The position numbers were made by a program, and so were the translations under genes. The notes beneath the pieces were generated by a model. The model saw only the letters and a program-made list of their open reading frames with translations. It was not told the origin of the DNA and did not search any database. From Syngnathus acus (lineage: Eukaryota > Chordata > Actinopteri > Syngnathiformes > Syngnathidae): a stretch of 64,000 bases of DNA. The stretch spans positions 11,586,501-11,650,500 of the forward strand of contig NC_051094.1 in the NCBI RefSeq assembly GCF_901709675.1. The letters run 5' to 3'. This document shows, in pieces, positions 45,201 through 60,200 of the stretch; position 1 is the first letter of the stretch, and the number at the start of each line of letters is the position of its first letter.

Positions 45201-48200
45201 CAGTATGAGGTTGTGTCGAGGACAAAGCCTTTCGGGCAACTGTCTTCATGACCATCTGCAAACAGAACCGCTGACTGTGATGTCTTTGTTTTTAAATATT
45301 TTTAAATATTTTTTTTATTTGTATAATTTTCTCCAAATAATTTCCTCTGACCTGGTATGAGAAGGTGTGATGTAAAGTGGAAGTCCATTGTAAGAGTAAG
45401 CATATTGTAGACACTATTCAGTCCGGAAACCTTCAACAGCTGGAGCAGAGGGCCCTGGCGGGTCTCCTCGCCCTCGTAGATAATGGTGTGGTTGCAACGC
45501 AGCACCATGGGGGTACCTCCTCTCTGGTGGGTCTGTGATGACCATGAGTACATCTGTCCTTGGCCCGTCTGCACATAGGACTCATCAAACTCCTAGAGTA
45601 CATAAAATCGATCATAAAAATCAAGAAAACTGCTGAAACTCCTCAGACAACAAGGACTTTTGTGAACACACCTGGAGGCTGACATGTGAGGTTGTTAATG
45701 ATGGCGGTACAAATCCATTGATTACAATGTCAATCAGTAAAACTCCCTCAGAATCCAGTCCTCTAGCCACATGGAGGACACGAAGGACTTCGCCTGGTTG
45801 AAAGATTTTGAAACAATAATATCATAAAAGGATATTTTGCACATTCATTTAGAAACTTTGGCCTTCAAAGACATTAGTCAGTCACGCCATCTTGTGGTTG
45901 TTTTGTGAACATCATGACGTAGAACTCATTATTTTCATGTTTGTATGATGGTTGATGATGAATATGTAAAATCAAGAACAAACCTGTTTCAAATTCCAGT
46001 TGAGACTCCTGCTTGAACTGACCATGTGTGAAGGAGAAGCCATTCCTCGTGGTCTCTCGCTGAAGCACAGTGGTCCAGTAGATGGGTGCAAAAACAGATA
46101 CCAGCACCCGCAGCAAGGGACCTACCACATCATCATCATCAATAAACAGACAGAATACAATGTACACTATATGATACTAGGATCAACGTGGTACACAAAA
46201 TGAAGAAAGCCAAAAGTAGTATTTGTTGTGACCACTAACCAACGCTTGGAGGAATGTTGTCAAGACGGGCCTGGAGAGTGCTGCTGCCATCTTCTTCATT
46301 ATCTGTGATGTTGGCCTCTAGGAAGGACACTCCAAACTCTCTCTCGTTGACCATGCCTATTAGACTTCCTCTGGTCCTGCGAGGGGCTTCACCTTTCATT
46401 AGAAAAAAAATACATTACCAATATGTGTGGATAATGCTTGGGTGAGAAAATAAATGGGGCTTGAAATAACTCCACAAATTAATGTCATGGTCATTGACAC
46501 ATTTGCATGATAAGGGTAAGATGTAACGTGACTCCTTCCTCATGCATCATTACAGAGCGTTTGAAGTGTGACTGTAGATGTATTCACTAATAAGATTTTT
46601 TAAAAATATGAACAAATTAAAAGTTGAGGCCCTTCTGAATCAATGTCTTTGATAGCTCCGCTGCAGAAAAATATTTGTTCATTTATGATTTTTTTTTTTT
46701 ACATAATATTTCATTGTGTACCTACTTTACAAATAAAAGATAAATATAGTATTTTAGTTAAACCTGGACAAAGGCCGGCTTGACATTTCCTGGAGTCAAT
46801 ACTTGGCCCGCTGCATGTTCGTCCACCATTAGCTGGTTCTGGGTTGTTGCAAAGTCGACTGCGCTCTTGGAAGCCTTGACCGCAGATGCTACTACAAGGA
46901 CCCCAGTCTTGCCAGTTGGAGTAGCCTCCATTAACTAAGACATAGGGACAAATTTATTGTGGCCATGAGCAGATATTTGTCACAACCAAAATAACTAGTG
47001 ATGTGGTCACAAACATAAATTATATAAATGATCAAGGAAGAGAAATAGAAAGAGGAAAGGAGTTATGTACTTTGTTAGGGAAGCAAAGCACGGTATCACG
47101 TCCAAGTAATGTCCATTCATTAAACAAAGTTAAATTATAAACAAAACTAAAGACTCACTCTGAACCTTGAGAGTAATGGTCCGTTCAGCTGACCCTGCTT
47201 CACTCTCAGCCACGCATTCATAATCCCCTTCATCTGCAGCCTGTAGATTAAAATGACAAACATCTATTGTTTGATGTGATTGGCACTATATTTACAAAAA
47301 AAGTTTGCTCTCATAAAAACAAAGCATGAGGACAATACATCTATAAACACTTCTTCTGATCAGGGCCATGAGGTGCTCTTCTTGAGCCTACGCCATTTGA
47401 CAGAGTGAGAGACGGTGTAATTAAAGATGATATAAGGGGGGCAATTAAATTCAATATATGGATCAAGACAAAACATGAGAACACTGTTGAGAGTTAGCCA
47501 GTTGAGAGTGTATGTGACTAGCAAAATATTGTTGGGGCCAGGTAGAAGAATATCAGATTGCACCGTGGGAAGAACAGTCATGTGTCTGTGGGAAGAACAG
47601 TCATGTGTCTGTGAGAATCTCAGCTTCAGGCGATGCAATTACAGCAGCAGTTAGGCACATAACAAGGTTAGAGGCTAAGCAAAGCAGGCCAGAGTATGGG
47701 AACATCCAGTTCCCTGTCGACCTCCTCCCTCTGTTGATAATGCAGTTAGTTTCTAACTGAAGTGCCTCCAATCTGATTGTGGTGGAAGCAGGACACTCAG
47801 TCAGCCACACAGATAAAGCCCTGATTGGATGAATGCGCCTCCGTTGAGAAAAACCTTTTCTCAAGTTTGCTTTTGGAAACTTTATGATTCAAATTTGACT
47901 AACGTGCAGGTAATACACTGTGTGAACTTTGTATTTACGGTGATGCTGTAAATGATCAATGATCCATTGTGAAGTGCCTGCATGCGGACAGAGCGGTGCA
48001 GGGGTTTTCCGTTCCGGAGCCAGCGGAGAACTGGGTTGGGGTCTCCTTGGACTGGACAGTCGATCATAGCGGAGCCACCTTGAGTGACTGTTTGAAACGT
48101 GTGGGCTTCACCCTTCAGAACAGGAGGCTCTAAGAAAAGCATACAGTATTATGTTGAGGTGGTAATTGTTGCCCGGGCATAGAGCGTGGGGCATGCTCAT

Positions 48201-51200
48201 CATTATCAAAGTTTACCTCTGATGCGGACAAAGGAGAGCGCTCGGATGGAGCCCACGCTGTTTTCCGCGATACACACATAAGTTCCAGCATCACTCATGG
48301 TAACGTTATCGATTATGATGGTGTTCCTGCCAGCTTCATCTACAGTGGCCCCTACAAAATGCGATTGATAACAAATCATTTAGAAACAAGGTCAGTGGTA
48401 AAGATCTTGGCTGGAAGAATAAACATTGTTTCATTGCCCAAATCTTCTCATTTCAGCCTCTCAAAAGTAATAATTCTCAGATTTCTTTAGTCCTCCACAA
48501 AAGCAGACCGATTTATCTTTTCTGATGTATTTGTGATGACCATCAATCTTTCTTGTATTAAATTGCTAAAATGCCATTTTATTCACTAAATAATACCAAA
48601 CAAAAATGATTGGTTAATAAACAGTAAATCGGGGAAAATATTTTTAATACACTTTAAAGCAAATCAAATTGCATCCGATTATTCGACTAATCGGTTGAAT
48701 AATCGATAGACTAATGGATTCTAAAACTAAACGACAGTGACACGATAGAGACTATTAATGTCCATTTGAACACTATGGAAAATATGTGCTGTGGCCTTCT
48801 GCTAGTAATGGGAGCTCTACAACGATGCCATTTTAGGTAAATGATACCTGGGTAAGGTTTATTGTTGACAGTCCAGGAGATGACAGGAGAAGGTGTTCCT
48901 TGTGCATGACAAGATAAGGCCAGATCCTGCCCTTTATTTAAGGTAACATCACCAGGTAGCTCTTTAAAGGCAGGTCGCATATTGACGGACAAGTGAATAT
49001 CCTGTTTTGTGGATCCTGCCTCATTGGTGGCTACACATGTGAAAAGTCCAGCATCTCCTGGCTATGTAAGAAAAAGCAAATTTATTAATAGATCCAGACT
49101 AGGCGGACACCTAAGCTACTAATGTTCTCACACTCACCTCAGCCCTCTCGATAATCAGCTCTCCGGATCGCAGGACGGTGAATTTGCCTGGACGTTTGAG
49201 CAAAACTTCACCATCCTTTTCCCATGATACTTTGGGATCTGGTGAACCTTGAGCAGCACAAGGTAGCAAGGCCTGAAATCCTTGAATGACTGACATCTCT
49301 GTTTGACCAGGAAGAATCATCGGGGGAACTGAAACACAACGACAGGATGACTACGGTATATTGTAAAGCCTGCTTTCCAATACTTTGGTATACGCTGTCA
49401 TTCCCAACACTATCCAATCTTTCATCTGATCACGTCAGACTTTTTGTGTTAGAACAAAAAAAACATCAATTTACCTCTTATATCTCATTAACACACAAAT
49501 GTGTTTGAATTGCTCTCTTACCATATCTTTAACACCCAACTATTTCTTTAGGGTCCATGCAAAAACCTCAATATGCCTTTCCAAACTTAAATCACTTCAT
49601 CTATTCTTGGAGCTTTGATGCCTTTTTAATCAACATCCACAAAGCAGTGTAATTTCACAAGTTGACTCACTTTGAATCACCAGTCTGATGTCTTGACCGG
49701 TTCTGCCAGCAAGATTTTTGGCAGTACATGTGTACGTCCCAGCATCACTGCGCTGGGTAGATGTGATCACCAGTGTACCGTTTGCATATATATGAATATG
49801 AGCACTGTCAAGTAAAGGTCTCCTGTCTTTGTGCCAAGTAACGTCCGGTTGGGGTTGGCCATCGGCCGCACACTCCAAACTGACAGGTTGGCCCAGCACA
49901 GCAATGTATTCCACATGGGGCACACTCAGCACGGGTGGAACTGAGGACACACAAGGGTAAGACCATATGATATTATTATCATGTCATACAATTTGAATGC
50001 AAGTGGCAGGCATGTCTCGTTTATTTTTTGCAAGCAAAGTATACCTTGAAGCACAAGTTTAGTTCTTCCCACAGCAACACCAGCTTCATTTTTTGCCAGG
50101 CATTGGTACATTCCTGCATCACCAAGAGTAACACGAGCAAACTTGAGGGCGCCGTTTGAGAGCACAGCTAGCCTGTGACCTGTAAAACAAGTAAAAGTTA
50201 TGTTTAGAACCAATATGTCCTTTGCCCTTTCGTAGCATTCATGATGTGCTTTTGTTACCAGCTGCTATGGGAACACCCTCTCTTTGCCAGGTAATGGACG
50301 GCCTAGGAAATCCTTGAACCTCACAGGGTAAGATGGTCCCATGATGTAACACCACTTGGACTTCCTCTGGCATGGGTCTGATTTCTGGGGACTCTGTCGG
50401 ATCAAGGTAAAGTGAAATTATTTAACTAGGGCCAGGCAACGATCGTCACGATTAATCGCATGAGGTCTTTGTGATTAAACACAATTAATCGCAATATACG
50501 CATATTCCCCCAAAATTGAAATGTAGTGTAGAGCACACTTTTTATTTTAATGTATTGTCATATAAATAAAAATGCCATAATATTTGCAGGGCTAACACTT
50601 GTGACATTTTCATACACTAGCAGTTTACTATAATATTCACTATGAATCTCAATTTAAAGCATGTAACCAAAGCAAACCAAAGCCTTTTGTTTAATGAAAT
50701 CTTTCTATTAAAAAATATATAATAATAATAATGCCAACACAATTATGACATTATTGTATTATATCTGATCGCCAGACTGCCACTATATTTAGTTTTCTGG
50801 TTCCAGTGAGTGCTGGAGCTGTAAGCAACAGATTTTCATAATAAATAATATGAACAGTGTTAATGCGTGATAAAATAATTCTTTCCATTAATAGATTAGT
50901 AAATTACTGTGAAAATATTGTATTAACTTGCCCAGCCCTAGTTTCAACTTTGCTTTTTAAATAAAATACAGTCATGTCGTGTACCTTGATGCTAGCAAAT
51001 GGAAACAAACCTTGCACCGTAAGTGAGATGTGTTTGTGAGCCACTCCAGCTGCATTGCGAGCTGAGCATGTGTACCTGCCGGCATGGCTTGGTAACACAG
51101 CAGTTATCTCCAACACCCCTGCAGAAAATATAGCATATGCAGTTGTCACATATAAACACATAATTTTGATACAACAGACTTTTAATCAGTTTCACCAGTG

Positions 51201-54200
51201 CAGCGGTTACTGGCAACACGCACAAAGTTTCCACAGGTCCACACAGAAGCAAAGTTTTAGAATTACTAATTTATGTCAACCATGGGAGAAACAGTGGAGG
51301 AAACAATGGCATGAGACCTCCAATTAGAAGAAGCATAACACCCCTGGCCTCACAGTCAATCTTTGTTTACCTTGCAGACTACAAAAATGAACTTCTGCAT
51401 CAGGGTCTGCCTAAATATGTCCACTTTTTATACTTGAGAAACCACCCTAACCCTAACATCCAACTCTTCCAAAGATTTATTTATGTCTTTTCAGAAGTCC
51501 GCCTAACTTACTGATTAATATTTTTTCTTTTCCTTTTTTTTTTAACTCAGGTTAAAAATTGATCTGAAAATGAACAATAAAATAGATGTGTTTTCTACTC
51601 TGTGTTTTGCGATAATCCCTAAAAGACAAGTATTTGGTATTTTACCAGTAGGAAGGACACGGTAACTTCCTCCTCTAGATCCCAGCTTGGCTCCACCTTT
51701 TGTCCAGGAGATGATTGGCTGAGGTTGGCCTTTAACTTGACAAGGCAACTCCACAGGAGACATTTTCACAGCTGTGACTGTTGTGACATCATCTTCAATA
51801 GACGGTGGGACTACAAGATCAAACACCAAAAACACATTTCTTGAATTTAGACATTTAAAGTGGGTGTGTACCTGGACCACTTTAAAATTCCTACCTTGGA
51901 GGATGACCTCAATAACCCTGCGCTCCTCTCCAACATCATTCACAGCTGTGCACTCAAAGTAACCTTCATCCTCATTGGACGGCGATAAAAGTACCAGTGA
52001 CCCAGAAGATAATAACCTTAAAAAATAATCCAATTAAGTATTTTCTTATGATTTCAATATCACTGGTGTGATACACAAAACGGTGTATTTACCTGTATGC
52101 ATTAGACTGATGGCTACTATCAAGAGGGGAGCCATTCCTTTTCCAGGACACTTTAGGAGGAGGTATGCCTGTTGTCTCACAGCTCAGGACAGCTCTGATG
52201 CCTGTGGTTACTGTTGTGTTGAACGGGCCAGGACTGATTGAAGGACCCACTAATGGAACACAGAGCAGATCCAACATGTTGACCACAATCACATTGATTT
52301 ATAATTTACAGTTTTGCTCTGTTTACCAAACACTCTGAGATCGATTCCCCGGTGGTCCGAGCCTGCCTGGTTTGATACCGTGCAGTGGTAGCGGCCAGCA
52401 TCACTTAGCTGAACTCCGTGCACACGTAAGGAGCCTTCTGGTAGCACGGTGTACCTGAAATATTTTACATACTGATTCATCTTCATAAAATACATCCAAT
52501 GGGATTCTGATGTTCTCCATGAATCATCATTTAGTGACAAAGACAAATCGGTTGGTTGATTTAATACACGCTGTGATTGCAACTCAATTTTAGTATGAAT
52601 ATAAATTCTTGAAAACGTGTGAATTGTATTGTTGATTGAAAAAGCTTCTAAAAATGCTTTTCATTTGTGCTGCAAATTAAAATTCATGAATATGCTTCAA
52701 ATTAAATTAATCCGTCAAAATTGGCAGTCTGACTGACTTTGCTTTTTAGGTACTGAACATTAAATGGCATCTCCTATAGAATCACTTGGAGGAAGTACAT
52801 TACATGGTTTATTAGAAGAATGAACTTCACCTGAACTGATGTGGAACAAGCTTAAAAAATGATGTTCTGTGAAATTGGAAAATGTGTCCTTTTAACCACG
52901 TTAAAAGAAAATAAAGACCTACTTGTTGTTATCGTGGGTTATGGGGAAGCCATCTTTTCTCCACATAATTGTTGGAGACGTGCCATCTTCAACTTCACAA
53001 GGCAAAATTGCATCCTGGCCTATATGAGCTGTGACCACTGCGGTGCTCTCCTTAATCACTGGTGGCACTGAGAGGCAGACGTATGATTGGAGTCAATATG
53101 TCAAAACAGTTTTAACCATGTCTGTTAAAGAGCAAATTACAGAGAATCTCCACAATGAAGAAGAGACTGGTGCTTCCTGCCATGTTGGTCACCACACAAC
53201 TGTACTGGCCACTGTCCTCTGGTCTGACGTCCTGTATTTCAAGGTACTGGCCTCCTGCGAGCCGCTGAATGCGGCCACCCAGCTAATTGGACAGAAGGTT
53301 GGCAGCAAAGTAGACAATTTATGCGAGTTACAGATGTTCTTTGACTTCATTAGCTGTTTGTGAAAGTTTTCACATCCTGTACCTGCATCTGGACCTCATC
53401 CTTGTACCAGTCAATATCAGGAGGGGGGTCACTGTCAGCCAGGCACTCCAGGGTCAGATGTCCATTAACTGGCACTGACAATGTTCTAACATCTTCAGAG
53501 CCAAGAAGGGTCGGTGGGACTGAAGTATGAACAAGGTTTGTATAATCACATACTAATTCTGACGGCATCGCTTTGTGTAGTTGAAAGAATGTTCGACTGA
53601 TTACACACAAATTACACTGTGCTCCTTAGAAATAGATTTTTTTTCTCTTACCTTGTACTCGAACCCAATAGTTTCTTCCATCCTCTCCGGCTGAGCTGCT
53701 GGCCAAGCAGGTGTACAGACCTGCATCCTCAACCTTGAAGAAGGCACATGCGGCATGTCATGTTGACATTTTGACAGTCTCAGATTTATATTCAATGCTT
53801 TTTTTGTTTGTTTATAGTGTATTGTACTGGAAAGAAATCAGATGCATCATACTACATTGTCTACAATGAGTGATGAGAATGATGACTGACATTTTTATAT
53901 CTTCCAATGTGTGACCAATTCTAGCAAACAATTGAATTAATAATAATAATTCATTAAATTTGTATAGCGTTTTTCAAAAACCCAAAGACGCTTGAATTCA
54001 GCTCTCAACTCTTTTTAATTGCAAATACCTGCTGAGCTTTGAGATTTTTTAATCCTCTTTTTAAAACATTTAATTCTCAGAGCCATTCTCTAGCTTTAAG
54101 CTTAGTAGGTGCAATTATGATACATTTTACATATTTTGACAACAAAGCATTACACGGCAGATACACTGTAGCTTTAGTTGCTGTTAGATGCTGTTATCTA

Positions 54201-57200
54201 CCTGAATTTTGCTGATACTAAGAATGTGTCCATCCTCCTGAATGATGTCGTTTCCTTCCAGTGGACGACCGTCCTTGAGCCAGCTAAGGGTAGGGGGTGG
54301 TACTCCCTCTGCAGAGCACTCCAACTCCAGAGGGCTGTTTACTGCAATCGTCAGCTCCAGTGGGTCATCAGATTCGTATATCTTTGGAGGCTCTGGATCA
54401 GAATAAAAGTTGTTTTGTCATAAAGTGTTCATACCGGGATAAAACAAAGTTTCAGTTTTACAATACACTTGAAGTTTTTTACCAAGAATGGTAAGATTAA
54501 AACTCTTTGTGCTGCTTCCAGCTTGGTTGCTAGCAACACAGCTGTAGAGGCCTGCCTCCGAAGGTGCCACATCAGGCAGCTGCAGCCGCGTCTCCTGTCC
54601 ATCCAACAGCAGGTTCCGATGAAGTGATAGCGGCTGGCCGTCTTTCATCCAAGTCAACGTTGGAGGAGGAACACCACGGGCCTCACAGGTAAGAGTTACT
54701 AACGATCCTTGCACAACTGTCACCGGTTCTACAGGTTCCACATGATCCACACCAGGAGGCACTGTAGAACATGTGTGACACACCTGAATCCAAAATGCTA
54801 CAAATAATGCTTTTTCAAAATTGATGGAAAATAATGAGTTAGTGCGAGTTGCATCGTTTTTATGCATTAAACATCAACTACCTTGGACCTGAACGTCATA
54901 GCTAAGTTCAGCAAGACCAGCTCGGCTGCGAGCTATGCATGTGTAAACGCCAGCATCTGACAACTGCACGGGAGAAATCCTAAATGAGACAAAGGGACAG
55001 TCAGTATTTCTTCTAACCATAATTTTACAACGTATACACAGAAATCAACAATACAGACGGACCTAAGTACGGAGTCACCAGAAACTAGGCGTGTATGGGG
55101 TGATAAAAGTAGAGGTTGTCCATTCTTGAGCCAGCTGATCTGAGGTGGAGGATCTCCATCAGCACGACACTCAAGAGTCACAGCACTGTCCTGTACGGCC
55201 TGTAACACTTTGGGTTCGGTGGTCTCGCCCAAGATGGATGGTCGTACTGTGACCAGAAAAAAAGTCAAACAATAACATGTAATTTGATCAAAAAGCACAA
55301 CAGTAGAATGTTAAAACTGACCAAGGACAAAGAGAGTGTAGATCTTGCTCTCCTGACCAGCAGGGCTGACAGCCAAACAGGTATATGTTCCAGAATCCTC
55401 AGGACTAAGGCCTAGTAATGTCAATGTGCTGCCATCGGGCGTCACACTGGTAAAAAACAAGAACAAAAAAAGTGGACATGCTATGAACACCAGAACAACA
55501 TTTTCATCATTATCATCACCTCCCCAAGTCTTTCTCACGGTCAAATATATGGCTGTCTGTTGCACTAACTTCCATTTAGCATACAAGCTACTGAACATCT
55601 GTATGCCAGCTGCTATTAATGTTCCCCATGAATGCACCATCAACAAATCCCTACACATTCATCTCTTATGTTTATAAACATTAGAGCTAATGATTTTCAA
55701 TATAATCCCCAAACCTTTGGGGAATGTCAAAGTGACTATTGTAAAACAAATCGAGCTACTTTGCAAATACAAATAATCGAGTATGACTATGACCTCATAC
55801 AATGCATTATTGTTCTATTAGCAAATATGGACTGGAAACAACTTACGCAATGTGACGAGTATCGGAACCTTCCAAAGTCAAGCCGTCTTTGAGCCAGCTA
55901 ACGTGAGGTGTGGGGTTTCCAGCTGCTCTGCACTCAAGTGTTATCTCTTCACCCATGGGTGCACTAACTTCAGATGGATGATCAGAGTCCAGAATAGTAG
56001 GTGACACTACAGAGGAAAAAGACAACTGGTCAACTCAAACAATAGTTTCTTCTTTCTTGGATAACACATTTTAAATGAGAATCGATCGTCATTTATTTCA
56101 GTTAATAGACATCATTCTTTACCCTGCACTGTGAGAATATAGTCCTTTTGTTCCTGTCCTTCACTGTTCTTGGCAACACATGTGTAAGTTCCGGCATGAG
56201 ACAGAGTAAGAGGCCCCAACTCAAGGCGGTTCCCTCGGATAGACCACTGCCACTGCAGGCTACTCTCTGGAAACAAATACAATATCATGTTACACTCCTA
56301 TAGTATTTATATTTCTTTATCATGGTCTTACCGATAGGTGTTCCATCTTTGAGCCATGTTATGCTTGGAACAGGGACTCCCGAGGCCTCACACCGAAGTG
56401 ATACAAGAGAGCCCAGGGTGTAGTTTAGGGCCTCCGAGAGAGGCTCATCGAGGACAGGTGGAACTGTAAATTTATATTTGCACTGTAGTTTAAACACTGT
56501 CACCACTCTTGGTTCACTACTGTTGTGCATGACACGAGATATTCTCACCGTAAACTGCGAGTCGGAAAGTTCTGTCTACCTGGCCAGCCACATTGGATAC
56601 TTTGCAAGTATAGGTGCCACCGTCTGCCATCTGGGAGTAAAGACATTTCCAAATTATGGATTTCGTGTGCGAGCGTAGCGTAGAATGATGGAATGGCTTT
56701 GGAGTTAGCAAAGTTGTGTTTGAAAGCTTAAAGTTTTCCTGACCTGAACTCCTGTGATCTCCAGTTGGTGGTGATCTGTCTTCAGTCCATTCCCTGGAAC
56801 TAGTTGGAGTCCATTTTTATACCATGTGACCTCAGGCTCAGGGACACCATGGGCTTCGCATTGCAGGGTTACAGAAGAGCCGAGCTGCGGGGTCACCACA
56901 TCTGACTCGGCATCAAGACGAGACTTCAGGGTGGGCAGGACTGTTGGTTTGCATTTAGAATGAGAACATGATCTCATTGTGTGATTCATTTCAACTTGTC
57001 ATGAGTCACTTTTAAGCTACGCATTCTCTGTCACAGCTGTGATAAACTGTTTTTTTTTTGCTGAGACAATGCTTTGAAATGTAATCATCTGTGTATGACG
57101 CTGACGTGTGCAGATGGCTCACCATAAACACTGAGGAGTAGACTCTTCTGGTCCTGGCCAGCTGAATTAGAGGCCGTGCACACGTATTGTCCTGCATCCT

Positions 57201-60200
57201 CCAGTCTTGCCCGGGGCAGCTGTAGCATTTGGCCACCTATGAAGTAGGAATGGCAACATATCAAATCTACTTTTAAAATACTTGCATTGTCTGGACTGCC
57301 TGTCCACCCATCAATTTGGAAATGAAACTACAAAATAATTCAACTGTCGTTTAAGTCACTTTCACATCATTGTCAAATTTCCCTGAATTACATTGGATAA
57401 TTGTGTCCTTCAATATAAGCTGCACATTCCACTGATATAGTGCTGATGTAATCAGGGTGGGGAGCAAAGTGGGATGTCCGCTGCATGCACCACCTTTACG
57501 GATGCGCACACTAACTGACAAGTGTAATTCAGCGGCTCTGCGAGGGAAGCTCCTATGCTGTCAATAATCAAAGCTGGCACTTGTGAATGCTTTGCAGCTC
57601 AGCCACCCAGAGCTCCACCTCACACTGCCATAGTAACAAAATCTATACTCAACAATCTATATTGAATCATCATGCATTAATTCTTGAGCTTTGGGATGTT
57701 CTGACACAGGCACAGATGTTCTGTCACAGATATCATACAAAGACACCAGAGAACTGTTTAAAGTTCCATAATAATATCCTTTAAAGAAAAAAAAGCAAAG
57801 GAATAACAAAGACCATAACAGCATACTGTATGACAAACATGCAGTTGGGTCATCGTTATTGAAGGTTTGTTGTGTCCTAGATCTAACCTGGCAATAGGTG
57901 GATACCGCTACTAAAGCGGATGATCTGCCCATCTTTGGTCCAAGTGATTTCTGGTGGAGGGTATGCTTGTACATCACACAGCAATGACACCATATGACCC
58001 TCAGTCACACTCAGCTCCTCCTCTTTAGGGCCTAATATTCTCGGTGGTACTATGACAAAAAAATACATACTGTAGATGTGAGTCGAGTCAAAAATACTCA
58101 GCAATGATAGAATAGACAGTCAATGAAAATAAATCCAACAACACAAGAACAACATATATTTTCTTTACCTTGAACAGTTAGACTGAAGAGCTTCTCAACT
58201 GACCCGACCTTGTTTTCTGCTGTACACAAGTATCCAGCCATGTCTGAAACCTGCACACTGAGGAGCTATATAAAATGATGAAAGTTATTGCAAAACACAT
58301 CAGGTCATATTTCAATTTATTGGCTCAGTGGAACAACACTGCTTTACCTGCAGTTGTGTCCTGTCCTCACTGATGAGATGCTGTGAGTCCGTGTCAACTG
58401 GCTGTCCATCTCTAGACCACGAGATAGCTGGAGTTGGATGTCCAGTTACATCACAATGAAGGGCCACAGTGCTGTTGACCACTGCTCCTATTTCCTCCAT
58501 AAACTCCTCAGATGCCCCCATGATCACAGGTGATACTGCCAATTCCAAATAATGCAATGGATTGTTTTTTTTATCATGCAACAAAATTAGACAAGCGTTC
58601 ATGCTTACCCAAGACCTCCAATTCAAAATGCAAATGATCCTCTCCAGCTTCATTGACGGCCTCGCATGTGTACCTTCCTGCATCCTCTTTCTGAACTCGA
58701 GCAATTTGTAACACCTGTCCACCTGAGAAAACCAAGATGAGCAATTTGGTCTTTAGTCATCAAATATGAGCTCACATAATGACCTCTAATCTGACCTGGC
58801 AGTAATATTGCTCCGTCAGCGCTGGTGAGCTTCTGTCCATCTTTGTACCAATTGAGCTTGGGGGGTGGTATGGCGTTACTTTCGCAGGAGAGGCTGATGG
58901 GATGGCCAAGGATTACTTCCCGCTTGGCTACCATGTCCTCATTCTCCTCATCCTCTCTGTCCTCCACACCCCAGGCTGCTTCTCTGTTAGTCACGCGATG
59001 GAAGACCGGAGGAACTAAAAGGTGATGCCAAGTTTCTACTAGTTTAGAGCCTTGTTCAACTGGCGTATGATAAAACTTTGATACGGCTTAACGCACCTTG
59101 TACGGCAACATGGAAGTATCTTTTGTCTTCTCCTGCCGAGTTGGTGACCACGCATGTGTACTGACCTTCATGGGACAGCATTGCATTCTCTAGCTGCAGG
59201 AAGGCCCCACTCACCAAAATGCCAACATGGTTGTTTCCTGTCAACGGCTAAAGGATAAAAATAATTGACTTAGATCCCAGGATATGCTATTGCATATAGA
59301 AGCGATGAACATTGTGAGTTTGTGCTGTAAAACATCTGAGCTAATTGTAATCTTGGAAACGCTGTGTCTCACTAACCTGCCCATCTTTGAACCAGGCAAC
59401 CTTGGGCTCAGGGAAACCTTTAGCAAGGCAGGAGAGAGTTAAACTGTCATTGATTCGTACTTTCTTTTCCCGAGTGCCGATAGATGCTGGGTCCCCGTCG
59501 ATTTGTGGGGGTACTTGAGAGGAAAGAAAAGCAGAATGAGATGCATCGTTGGACAACCAATTTGGCCTCAAACACATGAAAATGCGCCTTACCTAGAACA
59601 CTAAGAGAATAGTGCTTGACAGCAGTGCCAGCTGGATTGGAAGCCCGGCACGTATAAAGGCCTGTGCTGTCCCCTTGTGCTGAGCCCACCCTTAAAGCCT
59701 GCCCACCTTGCGTGTATGTCAATTGGGCGCTCGACACAATGGGCTGGTTGTCTTTCAACCAGGTGATGCTCGGCATGGGTGAACCTTCTACATCACAGAG
59801 AAGGACTATCGGGAAGCCCAGCACCACTGTCACATTTGAGGTCTCACCAGGACCCTTAATTGTTGGAGGAGCTGCACAGAAAGCAGACCGTTCATGCACA
59901 GAAAAATTTGAAGTATTTATACCTAAAACAACACTGTTACCAAAACACTTTTGAGACTATAATCTCATCCCCAATAGTAATTGTTTAATAACTTTCATTA
60001 CTTTTTTCTCTCATAATTATGAGCAAGGAAAGAAAATGAAAACCTTGCACTGTTAGTCTGAACTGCCGTAGCTGTGTCCCCGCATTGTTGCTGGCCAAAC
60101 ACTGGTAAAGTCCTTGATCTCTCAGCCGGGCTGATTTCACTTTCAGCACCTGGCCATCCTCCAGGAACTCCACATGTGGATCTCCATCACGGGATAGCAC

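Noticed and set aside
47360-47864. Two open frames within an hmcn2 intron
   Set aside because: No Ig, EGF or TSP1 motif, and the flanking exons 43 and 44 already join in phase 0 to complete an Ig domain.
49671-53282. Unusual split codons (A|TT, T|TG) at some domain junctions suggesting errors
   Set aside because: They simply encode Ile or Leu where Val is common, and all frames stay open.
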